A stretch of 64,000 bases of DNA from Neorhizobium sp. JUb45 (GTDB taxonomy: Bacteria; Pseudomonadota; Alphaproteobacteria; Rhizobiales; Rhizobiaceae): positions 434,001 to 498,000 of the forward strand of contig NZ_SLYW01000002.1 in assembly GCF_004343585.1 (NCBI RefSeq). The letters are read 5' to 3'. Below the pieces are notes generated by a model. The model saw only the letters and a list, made by a program, of their open reading frames with translations. It was not told the DNA's origin and did not search any database. Of the stretch, positions 33,383 to 43,039 are shown in pieces (within the stretch, counting starts at the first letter, position 1; each line of letters starts with the position of its first letter). A program made the translations under genes and the position numbers.

Positions 33383-35497
33383 TTACCGCCGCCCGAACCG
33401 CAGATCGTCTTCGATATCCGCCGTCTGGCCAAGTCTTGTCTTGTAGACCTGATAATTCTCCATCACCCGCTGCACGTAATTGCGGGTTTCGGGGAAGGGG
33501 ATACGCTCGATCCAGTCCACCACCTCGTCCAGCGATTTGCCGCGAGGGTCGCCGTAGCGGGTGATCCAGTCCGGCACACGGCGCGGGCCGGCATTGTAGG
33601 CGATGAAGGTGAGGATGTAGGAGCCGCCAAAACTGTCGATCTGTTCGCCGAGATAATGCGCACCGAGCGTGGCATTGTAGCCGGCGTCGGTCGTCAGCTT
33701 GGCGGCCGTATAGGTGATGCCGTGGCGGCCGGCGACGCCTTTTGCCGTGCCGGGCAGGATCTGCAGCAGGCCGCGCGCATCGGCGGGCGAAATCGCAGCC
33801 GGGTTGAAGGCGCTTTCCTGGCGCGCGATGGCATAGGCGAGCGCTTTGCCGGAGCCGGCGATATTTGCCGACGAAGGGATCACGCCGGTCGGGTAGGCGA
33901 GAGCCGCCACCTCGATGCCGCGCGCAAAAGCGGATTTGCCAATCTGCAGCGATAGCGCGTGGTCGCCATTGCGCTCGGCGCGGGCCGTCAGGATCGCCAG
34001 TTCGCCGGGGCTGGTGATTTCGTCGGCAAGCGCGCGGTACAGCGCATTGGCGCGCGAATCATGGCCGGCGGCATCCAGCCGGTCTATGGCGCGCACCACT
34101 TCGCGGTTTTCGAAATTGCGGCGATCGGTTTCGGATGGCGAGGGATAGGAAACGTTCAGCACTTTCGTGCCGAGTTTGGCTGCCGCCAGCTGACCATAAA
34201 ACGTGCCGGAATATTGCGCGGCCTGACGATAGAAATCGGCAGGTTTTCCAGGCCCACCGGCTTCGGCAGCGCGACCGAGCCAGTAGAGCGCGCGCGAGGC
34301 GGAAAGCGGCCGAGTCGAGGCGGTGAGGATGGCGCGAAAATGTTTTTCCGCCACTGCCGGGTTGTTGAGCGCCCGCAGCGCATACCAGCCGGCATGGAAT
34401 TCCGCATCGACGATATCGGTGGCGGCGGTCGCCGTGTGATGCGCGGAGACGCGGTAGGCCTCGGCATAATCGCCCTTGTCGGCAAGGCCGCGGGCAATGA
34501 TGCGGCGCTCGTTCCACCACTCGCCGCCATTGATGAGGCGAGTTGCGTCGCGCGGCGCCTTGTCGAGCAGGGTGGCGGCTTCGCGATATTTGTCCTGCTG
34601 GCGCAGATGTTCGATCGTCGCGAACAGATAGGCCGGGTCCTTGCTCCAGTTTGCCGATGCCGCCTGCAGCAGTTGCGGAGCATTGGTGGCTTTGCCGGCC
34701 ACCGCGGCCCATGCCTTGTAGAGCGATTGCGCCTTGCCGAGATCGCCGAACCGTTCGGCCTGCGCCGTGCGGTTGCGATACATCAGGTAATCCATGCGGG
34801 CCTTGTGGTCCGCAGTGGTCAGGAGGCCCGAAAACTCCTTGATAATTCGGTCTTCCATGCCCTTGTCGAGCGCTTCGCCGGTCCAGATTTTACGCAGCGC
34901 AGTGGCGGCGCGTCCGGTATCACCAGAGGCCACGAGGGCGCGGGCGAGAATCATTGCGCCTTCCGGCGTTTCGGCAGCGCTGTTTCCGAAGGCTGCTATG
35001 ACGGAAGCTGCAGGCGGGTTTTCGCGGTAAAGCGCACGTTCCGAATTGGCGCGCAGGCGGGTGAGACCCGGCCAGCCACGCAATTCGCGCTGCGCCGAGG
35101 CGATCTCGGATGACGGCACACCGTTGAGGCCGGAGGTTGCGATCGCCCATGTCAGAATCTGGCGGTCGAGTGATCCGGCCGGCAGCGTGTTGCGGGTGGC
35201 GATCGCCGTGCCGGCATCGCGGGCGGAAAGCGCATCCAGCCCGGTTTTCAGCTGGCTGACGACGCCGAGGCGATCACCGCGCTGCGGCAGTGAAGGCGAG
35301 GGGATGGAGCCGGTAATGTCGGGCGAAGGCATGGCGGCCGGAACCGGCGCATTCGGCTTGACGAAGGGGAGCGGCCGGACGACGGGTAGCGGAACGGTGC
35401 CCTCCGGCAAGGGCGCGGCCATGCCCATGCGCAGGTCGAAAAGGCCGGCGGTCAATCCGAGGCCAAGGCCTGCCAGGATCAGAACGTTCTTCTTCAT
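33383..35497 (-). CDS. Soluble lytic murein transglycosylase (Slt-like)
   Basis: The 704-residue periplasmic enzyme cleaves peptidoglycan glycan strands with 1,6-anhydro ring formation. It has an N-terminal signal helix and a proline-rich linker. A long helical superhelix (about 80-530, TPR-like ring region) leads to the C-terminal SLT catalytic domain. The catalytic Glu is in AIARQESAFNP, followed by DARGLLQILPGTA and the FIAYNAGPRRV motif. It is divergent from dapA, a common rhizobial arrangement. Confidence 0.93.
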   Translation of the reverse strand: MKKNVLILAGLGLGLTAGLFDLRMGMAAPLPEGTVPLPVVRPLPFVKPNAPVPAAMPSPDITGSIPSPSLPQRGDRLGVVSQLKTGLDALSARDAGTAIATRNTLPAGSLDRQILTWAIATSGLNGVPSSEIASAQRELRGWPGLTRLRANSERALYRENPPAASVIAAFGNSAAETPEGAMILARALVASGDTGRAATALRKIWTGEALDKGMEDRIIKEFSGLLTTADHKARMDYLMYRNRTAQAERFGDLGKAQSLYKAWAAVAGKATNAPQLLQAASANWSKDPAYLFATIEHLRQQDKYREAATLLDKAPRDATRLINGGEWWNERRIIARGLADKGDYAEAYRVSAHHTATAATDIVDAEFHAGWYALRALNNPAVAEKHFRAILTASTRPLSASRALYWLGRAAEAGGPGKPADFYRQAAQYSGTFYGQLAAAKLGTKVLNVSYPSPSETDRRNFENREVVRAIDRLDAAGHDSRANALYRALADEITSPGELAILTARAERNGDHALSLQIGKSAFARGIEVAALAYPTGVIPSSANIAGSGKALAYAIARQESAFNPAAISPADARGLLQILPGTAKGVAGRHGITYTAAKLTTDAGYNATLGAHYLGEQIDSFGGSYILTFIAYNAGPRRVPDWITRYGDPRGKSLDEVVDWIERIPFPETRNYVQRVMENYQVYKTRLGQTADIEDDLRFGRR

Positions 35498-35823
35498 TCA
35501 CCGTCCACGACGTCAATGCCTGAAAGCCTGTGGGACAGCGTGTCCGGCGGCCTTGGCAATCCTCTTTCCGCTCTGGTCGATTTACTCTCGAATGCGACCA
35601 TATAACATTGATTAGCAATCACGCCGATTAACGATTCCTTACCGCATTTCAGCAAATGCCCGCTTTTCTCCCGGACTTGCGTCACGAAAGCGTCATGGCT
35701 GCGCTTGTCGGCGGATCGACAGCGATCTATGGTGCCCGCCGAATAGGATTTTACCTATAAAAATGGATTGCGGCTGAAGCGTGGATCGTCAAGGATTCTG
35801 GGGCCGACGAGGAGAGTTTTTGC
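35498..35823. other. Divergent promoter region between slt-like gene and dapA
   Basis: This 326-bp region has no gene. AT-rich segments near 35590-35640 and 35745-35765 probably hold the two promoters. GAGGAGAG just before dapA is its ribosome-binding site. Confidence 0.5.
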
Positions 35824-36708
35824 ATGTTCAAGGGATCGATGCCCGCGCTTGTTACCCCGTTCACGACGGAGGGCGCGGTCGACGAGCAGGCCTTTGCGGA
35901 CCATGTGGAGTGGCAGATCACGGAAGGCAGCTCCGGTCTCGTTCCGGTCGGCACCACGGGCGAATCGCCGACACTGTCGCATGCCGAACACAACCGTGTC
36001 GTCGAGCTCTGTATCGAAGCTGCGGCAGGACGTGTGCCGGTCATCGCCGGTGCCGGTTCCAACAATACGCGTGAATCGATCGAGCTTGCCGTGCATGCCG
36101 AAAAGGCTGGTGCGGATGCCGTTCTCGTGGTCACGCCCTATTACAATAAGCCCACCCAAAAGGGCCTGTTTGCGCATTTTTCGGCGATTGCCGAGGCGAC
36201 GAAGCTGCCGATCATCATCTACAACATCCCGCCGCGTTCAGTCATCGACATGAGCCCGGAAACCATGGGCGCGCTGGTGAAGGCGCACAAGAACATCGTT
36301 GGCGTCAAGGATGCGACCGGCAAGATCGAGCGCGTCTCGGAGCAGCGCATCACGTGCGGCACGGATTTCGTGCAGCTTTCGGGTGAGGATGCGACGGCAC
36401 TCGGTTTCAACGCCCATGGTGGCGTCGGCTGCATTTCGGTGACGGCAAACGTCGCACCGCGTCTGTGCGCCGAATTCCAGGCGGCAACCGCTGCCGGCGA
36501 TTATGCCAAGGCGCTCGACTATCAGGATCGCCTGATGCCGCTGCACAAGGCAATCTTCCTGGAGCCGGGCCTGTGCGGCGCCAAGTATGGCCTGCACCGC
36601 ACGCGCGGCATGAACCGTACGGTACGCTCGCCCCTGATGTCGACGCTGGAGCCGGCAACGGAAGCGGCGATCGATGCGGCTTTGCGCCACGCCGGCCTGC
36701 TGAACTGA
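35824..36708 (+). CDS. dapA: 4-hydroxy-tetrahydrodipicolinate synthase
   Basis: DapA condenses pyruvate with aspartate semialdehyde in lysine and meso-diaminopimelate synthesis. It forms a Schiff base through Lys162 (GVKDATG); Tyr133 (IIYNIP) and the GTTGES pyruvate motif at 43-48 are also present. The 294-residue length is normal. It has a strong ribosome-binding site and is followed by smpB, as in many Rhizobiales. Confidence 0.97.
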   Translation: MFKGSMPALVTPFTTEGAVDEQAFADHVEWQITEGSSGLVPVGTTGESPTLSHAEHNRVVELCIEAAAGRVPVIAGAGSNNTRESIELAVHAEKAGADAVLVVTPYYNKPTQKGLFAHFSAIAEATKLPIIIYNIPPRSVIDMSPETMGALVKAHKNIVGVKDATGKIERVSEQRITCGTDFVQLSGEDATALGFNAHGGVGCISVTANVAPRLCAEFQAATAAGDYAKALDYQDRLMPLHKAIFLEPGLCGAKYGLHRTRGMNRTVRSPLMSTLEPATEAAIDAALRHAGLLN

Positions 36709-36849
36709 CGCCCGTTAATGACGTCGTTACAGGCGCCGTCTCGGCGGCGCTTCACTTTTGGGCCGCCAGACACTAGATAAGACAACAGAACCCCGGTCCT
36801 CGCCATGGCCGGGGAATATTGTTTCAGATGGCGAGACGGAAGAAGTCCC

Positions 36850-37326
36850 ATGGCCCCCAGAGGCAGCCAGCGTACGGTCAACAAGATAGTCGCGGAAAAC
36901 CGCAAGGCCCGCTTCAACTACGAGATCCTCGACACATACGAGGCAGGCATCGTGCTGACCGGCACCGAGGTCAAGTCTCTGCGCGAGGGCAAGGCCAATA
37001 TCGCCGAATCCTATGCCTCGGACGAGGGTAACGAGATCTGGCTGATCAACAGCCATCTGCCGGAATATCTGCAGGCCAACCGCTTCAACCACGAGCCGCG
37101 CCGCCGCCGCAAGCTGCTGCTGTCGAAGCGCGAGATCGGTCGCATGCGCGTCGGCATCAACCGCGAAGGCATGACGCTGGTGCCGCTCAAGATCTATTTC
37201 AACGAGAAGGGCCGGGCCAAGCTGGAACTGGCGCTCGCCAAGGGCAAGAAGCTGCACGACAAGCGCGAGACCGAGAAGGAACGCGACTGGAACCGGCAGA
37301 AGTCGCGGCTGCTGAAGACGGGGTGA
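36850..37326 (+). CDS. smpB: SsrA (tmRNA)-binding protein SmpB
   Basis: The 158-residue protein binds tmRNA and enters stalled ribosomes for trans-translation. The OB-fold motifs [30 protein letters not shown] and LLLSKREI are clear. The basic C-terminal tail [19 protein letters not shown] is the part that reaches the decoding centre. Start 36850 (MAPRGS) is preferred over the upstream in-frame ATG at 36805. It lies downstream of dapA. Confidence 0.96.
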   Translation: MAPRGSQRTVNKIVAENRKARFNYEILDTYEAGIVLTGTEVKSLREGKANIAESYASDEGNEIWLINSHLPEYLQANRFNHEPRRRRKLLLSKREIGRMRVGINREGMTLVPLKIYFNEKGRAKLELALAKGKKLHDKRETEKERDWNRQKSRLLKTG

Positions 37327-37332
37327 GGTTCA

Positions 37333-37373
37333 AAAGGGGAGTGCAGGCATGCCTGATCAAGAGGCTCCCCTTT
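37333..37373. repeat. Inverted repeat at smpB 3' end and VOC gene start
   Basis: Perfect 9-bp arms (AAAGGGGAG 37333-37341, CTCCCCTTT 37365-37373) enclose the VOC start codon, with a smaller AGGCATGCCT palindrome in the loop. The left arm is also the ribosome-binding site. It may terminate smpB transcription or hide the VOC start. Confidence 0.5.
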
Positions 37374-37758
37374 CCGCACTCGGCCATATCGGCCAGATCG
37401 ATTACACGGTGATCTTTGCCCGTGATCTCGACGCCATGCGCATTTTTACGAAAAGATCATGGAATTCCCGGTCACGCGGACCCTGAGTGAGCGATGGTTC
37501 GAATGCCGGATCGGATCGACCGCACTTGCGCTGACGAAATACGGACGGCGCTTCGATGATCCGCCGCCGGCAGCCGGAGCGCTTTCGCTGCAACTAGCCT
37601 TTCGCGTACCGCCCGACATAGTGGCCTCTTGTGCCGCGCAGCTCGAAGCCAAAGGCATCAGCTTGATATCTCCTCTGACAGACGACGCTTTTGGGCATCG
37701 GACCATCTTCTTCCGCGATCCAGATGGCAATGTCTTGGAGATCTACGCCGAGATCTGA
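37349..37758 (+). pseudogene. VOC/glyoxalase-family protein, frameshifted
   Basis: The 5' part from ATG 37349 reads GHIGQIDYTVIFARDLDAMR in one frame. The rest of the domain continues in another frame from about 37441 (FYEKIMEFPVTRTLSERWFEC ... FFRDPDGNVLEIYAEI). One missing base near 37438-37441 separates the two. Together they form one complete ~136-residue glyoxalase/bleomycin-resistance-type protein, so this is a recent pseudogene or a sequencing error. A ribosome-binding site (GGGGAG) precedes the first part. The C-terminal EVLEIY-type metal Glu is intact. Confidence 0.8.
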
Positions 37759-37793
37759 GAGGCTGGCATGCTGACCGAACCTCCCTTCGCCAA

Positions 37794-38855
37794 TCATTCA
37801 CCCGCCGTCGCCATCCGCCTTTCATGCTCCAGCAGCCAGCGCTTGCGCCATAGGCCTCCGCCATACCCGGTCAGGCTGCCGTCGGCGGCGATCACCCGGT
37901 GGCAGGGAATGACGATGGCAATCTGGTTGGCGCCGTTGGCACCGGCAACCGCGCGGGTGGAGGAGGGCAGGTTCATGTCTGTCGCCAGCGCGCCGTAGGA
38001 GCGGATTTCTCCGGCTGGAATTTTGCGCAGGGCATCCCAGACCTGGCGTTGAAAGGATGTGCCGTGGTCTGCGATGCGCGTGGCAAAACCTCTGTTCTCG
38101 CCAGCGAAATAGGCGCCCAGTTCCGCCTCCATCTCGTCGATCGGTGGATGCCGGCCCATGGCGATACCACTGCCGGTCGCGGCCTGCAGGCGGCGGACCT
38201 CAGTCGGCAATGCCTTGCGTTCGGCAAATTCCAGAATATGCAGCGCGTGGCTGTCGGCAATGGCGATCATCGGGCCGATCGGTGTTTCGATCCAGTCGGC
38301 GCGCAACAGGTTTTTGCCCCGTAACCTGGCCGGTGCGTCCCCGAACAATTTTGTGACGGCACTGCGAAAACCGCTGCCGGATTCGAACCCGGCATCGAGC
38401 TGGGCGTCGATCACGCTTGCGCCTTCGTTCAGCACATCTGCTGCTTTGCCCATCCGCCGCAGCCGCGCCATCTCGAGAAAACTCAACCCGAACTGGCGCT
38501 TGAAGGCACGCCGCGCGGTGGACGGATCGAAGCCGGCGGCAATGACGTCATCCTCGCTCCAGCGCCGGTACGGATCGGCGTCGAGGGCTTCCACCAGTTT
38601 TGTGACGACGGGATCGGTTTCGCCGAATTTCATCAGCGGCCGGCAACGGCTGCAGGGTCGAAAGCCTGCCTCCATACATTCGGCGATCGTGCCGTAAAAT
38701 GTGGTGTTCTCGCGTTTTGGCTTGCGGGCAGGGCAGGTGAGCCGGCAGAAGACGCCGGTCGTTTTCACCGCTGCCCAGGCAAAACCTTCATAGGCTGCAT
38801 CGCGGGAAATCAGCGCGTCGTAGAGAATGTCATCGGTGGGGCGTTCGAAAAGCAT
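37794..38855 (-). CDS. ada: Bifunctional Ada: transcriptional regulator and O6-methylguanine-DNA methyltransferase
   Basis: The 353-residue adaptive-response protein has three parts. The N-terminal Ada zinc domain has Cys37, Cys41, Cys68 and Cys71 (phosphotriester repair and switch). An AraC-type helix-turn-helix region lies at about 85-180. The C-terminal methyltransferase holds Cys318 in the PCHRV motif, with the recognition segment FQRQVWDALRKIPAGEIRSYG. It repairs alkylated DNA and activates its own regulon. No alkB or alkA is adjacent. Confidence 0.95.
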   Translation of the reverse strand: MLFERPTDDILYDALISRDAAYEGFAWAAVKTTGVFCRLTCPARKPKRENTTFYGTIAECMEAGFRPCSRCRPLMKFGETDPVVTKLVEALDADPYRRWSEDDVIAAGFDPSTARRAFKRQFGLSFLEMARLRRMGKAADVLNEGASVIDAQLDAGFESGSGFRSAVTKLFGDAPARLRGKNLLRADWIETPIGPMIAIADSHALHILEFAERKALPTEVRRLQAATGSGIAMGRHPPIDEMEAELGAYFAGENRGFATRIADHGTSFQRQVWDALRKIPAGEIRSYGALATDMNLPSSTRAVAGANGANQIAIVIPCHRVIAADGSLTGYGGGLWRKRWLLEHERRMATAGE

Positions 38856-38865
38856 GATGTTTTCC

Positions 38866-39139
38866 AGAGCGGCTCATTGCTAAATGGAACCGGTTCTGTT
38901 GGCTCAAACGGAGTCGGATGGTCGCATGGCTGGCGCGCGTCGTAGCCAAAGCATACGTCCAAGCCGGCCATGCGATCAGCCGGCCCGTTTCAGCCAACCC
39001 GTAAGGGCCGGGCATCTTTGCGCCGGGATCAGCGGCGATCGGCTCGCACGTACCTTCGGGTATGCACTTCGCCAATCGCCACTGCCCCGACGAAAACCTG
39101 CTCCGGCAGAACTGGTTCCATTTAGCAATGAGCCGCTCT
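38866..39139. repeat. 274-bp MITE/RIME-like element with 33-bp terminal inverted repeats
   Basis: The ends (38866-38898 and 39107-39139) are 33-bp inverted repeats with a single mismatch, beginning AGAGCGGCTCATTGCTAAAT. Inside, 38898-38911 pairs with 38985-38998 (14 bp, one mismatch), and 38921-38934 pairs with 38963-38976 (nearly perfect). Half the element therefore folds into a long stem. No transposase frame exists. It fills the gap between ada and the NYN gene. No obvious target duplication was seen. The intergenic position resembles rhizobial RIME-type repeats. Confidence 0.8.
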
Positions 39140-39204
39140 ACCCCGAAACGAAAATAGGCGCCGCCGAAAAACGGGCGCCTATTTTATTGTTCATGCCCAA
39201 CTCA

Positions 39205-39780
39205 TCAAAGTTCGGCAGTTTCCACCGGTTCGACCGGGCGCTGTAGCCGTTCGGACGGGTCGCGTCCGACTTCGGCGCGCAGCGTCGAGAGGTCGATGAA
39301 GTGGTCGGCCTGGCGGCGCAGGTCGTCGGCGATCATCGGTGGCTGGGTTGCCATCGTCGAAACGACGGAAACCTTGCGGCCCTTGCGTTGAAGAGCCTCC
39401 ACCAGCGTCGTGAAATCGCCGTCTCCGGAAAACAGGACAAGATGGTCCACGGTTTCCGATTGCTCCATGGCGTCGATTGCCAGCTCTATGTCCATATTGC
39501 CCTTCACCTTGCGGCGGCCCATGGAATCCGTGAATTCCTTGGCCGGTTTGGTGATGACCTTGTAACCGTTATAGTCGAGCCAATCGATCAACGGGCGGAT
39601 GGACGAGTATTCCTGATCTTCTATCAGAGCTGTGTAATAATAGGCGCGCAGGAGATAGCCGCGCTTCTGAAAAGCCTTCAGCAGCTTGCGATAGTCAATA
39701 TCGAAGCCGAGGCTTTTGGAAGCCGCGTAAAGATTTGCGCCATCTATAAAAAGCGCAATCTTCTCCCTAGGGTCGAACAT
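39205..39780 (-). CDS. NYN-domain protein (LabA/DUF88 family, PIN-like)
   Basis: The 191-residue protein has a PIN-like nuclease fold: Asp13 in ALFIDGANLY, Asp and Glu in KGNMDIELAIDAM, and acidic residues in VLFSGDGDFTTLVEALQRKGRKV. These residues suggest metal-dependent RNA cleavage, but substrates of this family are mostly unknown. It is divergent from rpoZ. The C-terminal tail is charged and Pro/Glu-rich. Confidence 0.9.
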   Translation of the reverse strand: MFDPREKIALFIDGANLYAASKSLGFDIDYRKLLKAFQKRGYLLRAYYYTALIEDQEYSSIRPLIDWLDYNGYKVITKPAKEFTDSMGRRKVKGNMDIELAIDAMEQSETVDHLVLFSGDGDFTTLVEALQRKGRKVSVVSTMATQPPMIADDLRRQADHFIDLSTLRAEVGRDPSERLQRPVEPVETAEL

Positions 39781-40066
39781 TAATCCTCCACTCCCTTAAA
39801 AATACGTAGGCCTGCCGGCCAAGGCGTCTCGCTACGCATTTTGTAGCTGGATCGCCAAGAATAACCGTTACATTACGTTATTTTGATATAAAAGTCATTT
39901 ATGATAGCGAACCCCTGAATCCAAGCACCTTTTATGGTCCTAAGATAATTGTCGTGAGTTGCGGCCTCGCCGCGTACCACCGCTGTCAACAAAAACTTGA
40001 ATTTTGCCGGCAATGCCTGTATCGGGCGTGTCAATCCCTGAAAGACCTAAGCAAGAAGGACAGGCA
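39781..40066. promoter_or_regulatory. Divergent promoter region of NYN gene and rpoZ
   Basis: This is a 286-bp AT-rich gap with several candidate boxes around 39860-39910. GAAGGA before rpoZ and GGAGG before the NYN gene act as ribosome-binding sites. No coding frame was found. Confidence 0.5.
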
Positions 40067-40465
40067 ATGGCCCGCGTCACCGTAGAAGATTGCATCGACA
40101 AAGTTGACAACCGCTTCGAGCTCGTCCTGCTCGCCAGCCACCGTGCCCGTCAGATCTCGCAGGGCGCGTCGATCACCATCGATCGCGACAACGACAAGAA
40201 CCCGGTCGTGGCTCTGCGCGAAATCGCCGACGAAACACTGTCGCCGGACGACCTGAAGGAAGACCTGATCCACTCGCTGCAGAAGCATGTGGAAGTGGAC
40301 GAGCCCGAGCCCGATCCGGCCAGCTTCATCGCCGCCAGCGCTTCCGCCGATGGCGCCGAGGAAGAAGACGCACCGGAAACCGTCAACTTCGACCAGATGT
40401 CGGAAGAAGAGCTGCTTGCCGGCATCGAAGGCCTCGTGCCGCCGGAAAAGAGCGACGATTACTAA
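40067..40465 (+). CDS. rpoZ: DNA-directed RNA polymerase omega subunit
   Basis: The 132-residue subunit assists assembly of the beta' subunit. The conserved core [30 protein letters not shown] is followed by an acidic alphaproteobacterial C-terminal extension. The ATG at 40067 has AAGGA upstream. It lies just before rsh, as in most proteobacteria, and is separated from it by a strong terminator. Confidence 0.97.
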   Translation: MARVTVEDCIDKVDNRFELVLLASHRARQISQGASITIDRDNDKNPVVALREIADETLSPDDLKEDLIHSLQKHVEVDEPEPDPASFIAASASADGAEEEDAPETVNFDQMSEEELLAGIEGLVPPEKSDDY

Positions 40466-40531
40466 GATTGACCGGATCAGGGGCAAGATGTGTTCATCCT
40501 CTTGCCCCAATCTGAATATCTTCTCTGTGAT

Positions 40532-40566
40532 GGCTGCGTCGGTCTTTAGATCGGCGCGCCATTTTT
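40532..40566 (+). terminator. Terminator between rpoZ and rsh
   Basis: GGC-T-GCGTCGGTC pairs with GATCGGCGC-GCC (two G-U pairs, one bulge) around TTTA and is followed by ATTTTT. A second GGGGCAAGA/TCTTGCCCC hairpin (40480-40508) lies upstream. Together they should separate rpoZ from rsh. Confidence 0.75.
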
Positions 40567-40615
40567 CGTTTCCCCCCTTCAGTTCTCTTGGGGCATATCG
40601 AGGGCCAGTTTCAGG

Positions 40616-42856
40616 ATGATGCGGCAATACGAGCTCGTCGAGCGGGTCCAGAGATACAAGCCCGATGCGAACGAAGCTCTTCTCAACAAGGCCTATGTTT
40701 ATGCCATGCAGAAGCATGGCCTGCAGAAGCGCGCCAGCGGCGACCCCTATATCTCGCATCCGCTGGAAGTTGCCGCCATCCTCACCGACATGCATCTCGA
40801 TGAGTCGACCATCGCGGTTGCCCTCCTGCACGACACGATCGAGGACACCACGGCGACCCGCGCCGAGATCGACGAACTGTTTGGCGAGGATATCGGCCGG
40901 CTCGTAGAAGGTCTGACCAAGCTCAAACGGCTCGATCTCGTTACCAAGAAGGCCAAGCAGGCAGAAAACCTGCGAAAACTTCTGCTCGCCATTTCCGATG
41001 ACGTCCGCGTTCTGCTGGTCAAGCTGGCCGACCGCCTGCACAACATGCGCACGCTCGACCATATGGCAGCCGACAAGCGCGCCCGCATCTCCGAAGAGAC
41101 GATGGATATCTATGCGCCGCTCGCCGGCCGCATGGGCATGCAGGACATGCGCGAGGAGCTGGAGGACCTGTCCTTCCGCCATATCAATCCGGAGGCCTAT
41201 GAGACTGTCACCAAGCGGCTGGCGGAGCTTTCCGGCCGCAACGAGGGCATCGTCACCAAGATCGAGGACGAGTTGCGTGAGCTTCTGGTCGCTCAGGGGC
41301 TGAAGGACGCAACCGTCAAGGGCCGGCAGAAGAAGCCGTATTCCGTCTTCCGCAAGATGCAGTCGAAGTCGCTGTCCTTCGAACAGCTTTCCGACGTCTA
41401 CGGTTTTCGCGTCTTCGTGTCCGAACTGCCTGATTGTTATCGTGCGCTCGGCATCGTCCATACGCGCTGGCGCGTCGTGCCTGGCCGCTTCAAGGATTAT
41501 ATCTCGACGCCGAAGCAGAACGACTACCGTTCGCTGCACACCACCATCGTCGGCCCGTCGCGCCAGCGCATCGAGCTGCAGATCCGCACAAGGCGTATGC
41601 ACGAGATCGCCGAATTCGGTATCGCGGCACATGCGCTCTACAAGGATGGCGTCAGCAGCGAAGGCGAACTGCTCTCCAAGGAGTCTAACGCCTATTCCTG
41701 GCTGCGCCGCACCATCGAGCAACTGGCCGAAGGCGACAACCCGGAAGAATTCCTCGAGCACACCAAGCTCGAACTGTTTCAGGATCAGGTGTTCTGCTTC
41801 ACGCCCAAGGGCAAGCTGATCGCGCTGCCGCGCGGCGCAACCCCGATCGACTTTGCCTATGCCGTCCACACCGATATCGGCGACACCACGGTCGGCGCCA
41901 AGATCAACGGTCGCATCATGCCGCTCGTCACCCGCCTGTCGAACGGTGACGAGGTGGAAGTCATCCGTTCGGGCGTGCAGGTGCCGCCGGCCGCATGGGA
42001 AGAGATCGTCGTCACCGGCAAGGCGCGCGCCGCCATCCGCCGCGCCACCCGCATGGCCATCCGCAAGCAATATTCCGGTCTCGGTCATCGCATTCTGGAG
42101 CGCACATTCGAGCGCGCCGGAAAAACCTTTTCCAAGGATGGCCTGAAACCCGCACTGTTCCGCCTTGGTCACAAGGATGTCGAGGATGCCATTGCCGCCG
42201 TCGGTCGCGGCGAACTGTCGTCGCTCGATGTCGTGCGCGCCGTTTTCCCCGATTACAAGGACGAGCGCACAACGGTCAAACCATCCGCCGATCAGGGCTG
42301 GTTCAACATGCAAAGCGCCCAGGGCATGATGTTCAAGCTGCCCGGCATGCCGCATACCCCGGAACAATCGGCTGCTGCCAGCGTGCAGGATGGCTCCGGT
42401 CCCGATCCGCTGCCGATCCGCGGCCTTTCCGGCAATCTGCCTGTCCAGTTCGCGCCCGCGGGTGCCGTGCCGGGTGACCGCATCGTCGGCATCATGGAAA
42501 AGGGCAAGGGGATCACCATCTACCCGATCCAGGCGTCTGCCCTGCAGCGTTTCGACGACCAGCCGGAAAGCTGGATCGATGTGCGCTGGGATATCGACGA
42601 GGCCAACAAGTCGCGTTTCCTTGCGCGTGTGTTCTTCAACACGATCAACGAGCCGGGAACGCTGGCAACCGTCGCGCAGGCGGTGGCCAATCTCGATATC
42701 AATATCCGCACCCTGAAAATGGGCAGCAGTCGCGCTGCCGATTTTTCCGAGATCGAGATGGAAGTCGAGGTGTGGGATGTGCGTCAGCTGAACCAGTTGC
42801 TGACGCAGGTGAAGGATCTCGACGTCGTTTCGAGCGTTCGACGCATCTACGATTAG
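40616..42856 (+). CDS. rsh: Bifunctional (p)ppGpp synthetase/hydrolase Rsh (RelA/SpoT)
   Basis: This 746-residue protein makes and degrades the stringent-response alarmone. The HD hydrolase domain (about 30-180) has YISHPLEVAAIL and LLHDTIEDT, followed by the HNMRTL region. A RelA synthetase domain lies at about 240-350 (YGFRVFV, DYISTPKQNDYRSLHTT). TGS is at about 390-450 (FTPKGKLIALPRGATPIDFAY), and a C-terminal ACT domain ends the protein. Rhizobiales usually have this single long RSH enzyme. ATG 40616 and 40619 are adjacent; either may be used. Confidence 0.96.
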   Translation: MMRQYELVERVQRYKPDANEALLNKAYVYAMQKHGLQKRASGDPYISHPLEVAAILTDMHLDESTIAVALLHDTIEDTTATRAEIDELFGEDIGRLVEGLTKLKRLDLVTKKAKQAENLRKLLLAISDDVRVLLVKLADRLHNMRTLDHMAADKRARISEETMDIYAPLAGRMGMQDMREELEDLSFRHINPEAYETVTKRLAELSGRNEGIVTKIEDELRELLVAQGLKDATVKGRQKKPYSVFRKMQSKSLSFEQLSDVYGFRVFVSELPDCYRALGIVHTRWRVVPGRFKDYISTPKQNDYRSLHTTIVGPSRQRIELQIRTRRMHEIAEFGIAAHALYKDGVSSEGELLSKESNAYSWLRRTIEQLAEGDNPEEFLEHTKLELFQDQVFCFTPKGKLIALPRGATPIDFAYAVHTDIGDTTVGAKINGRIMPLVTRLSNGDEVEVIRSGVQVPPAAWEEIVVTGKARAAIRRATRMAIRKQYSGLGHRILERTFERAGKTFSKDGLKPALFRLGHKDVEDAIAAVGRGELSSLDVVRAVFPDYKDERTTVKPSADQGWFNMQSAQGMMFKLPGMPHTPEQSAAASVQDGSGPDPLPIRGLSGNLPVQFAPAGAVPGDRIVGIMEKGKGITIYPIQASALQRFDDQPESWIDVRWDIDEANKSRFLARVFFNTINEPGTLATVAQAVANLDINIRTLKMGSSRAADFSEIEMEVEVWDVRQLNQLLTQVKDLDVVSSVRRIYD

Positions 42857-42863
42857 AGTTTCG

Positions 42864-42884
42864 GCGGGCGGTGTCGCCGCCCGC
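42864..42884 (+). terminator. Hairpin after rsh
   Basis: A perfect 8-bp stem (GCGGGCGG / CCGCCCGC) with a TGTCG loop lies just downstream of rsh. A T-run (CTTTTTGCC) comes about 14 bases later, so termination may be inefficient. Confidence 0.5.
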
Positions 42885-43039
42885 ATCAAACTGCATGCTT
42901 TTTGCCTATTTCGTGCGCACGTCAAAACGTCGCATTAAGCCGTTATGCATTAAACGCATGGCTGCCGCAGCGCCGTAGCGTTGGTCAAATCGATTGAATT
43001 GCAATATCTAATGGACATCCAAACCAAGGGACTAAAGAG

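Noticed and set aside
40031..42925. 964-residue open frame opposite rpoZ and rsh
   Set aside because: It spans two well-recognised genes in antisense, with no domain pattern of its own.
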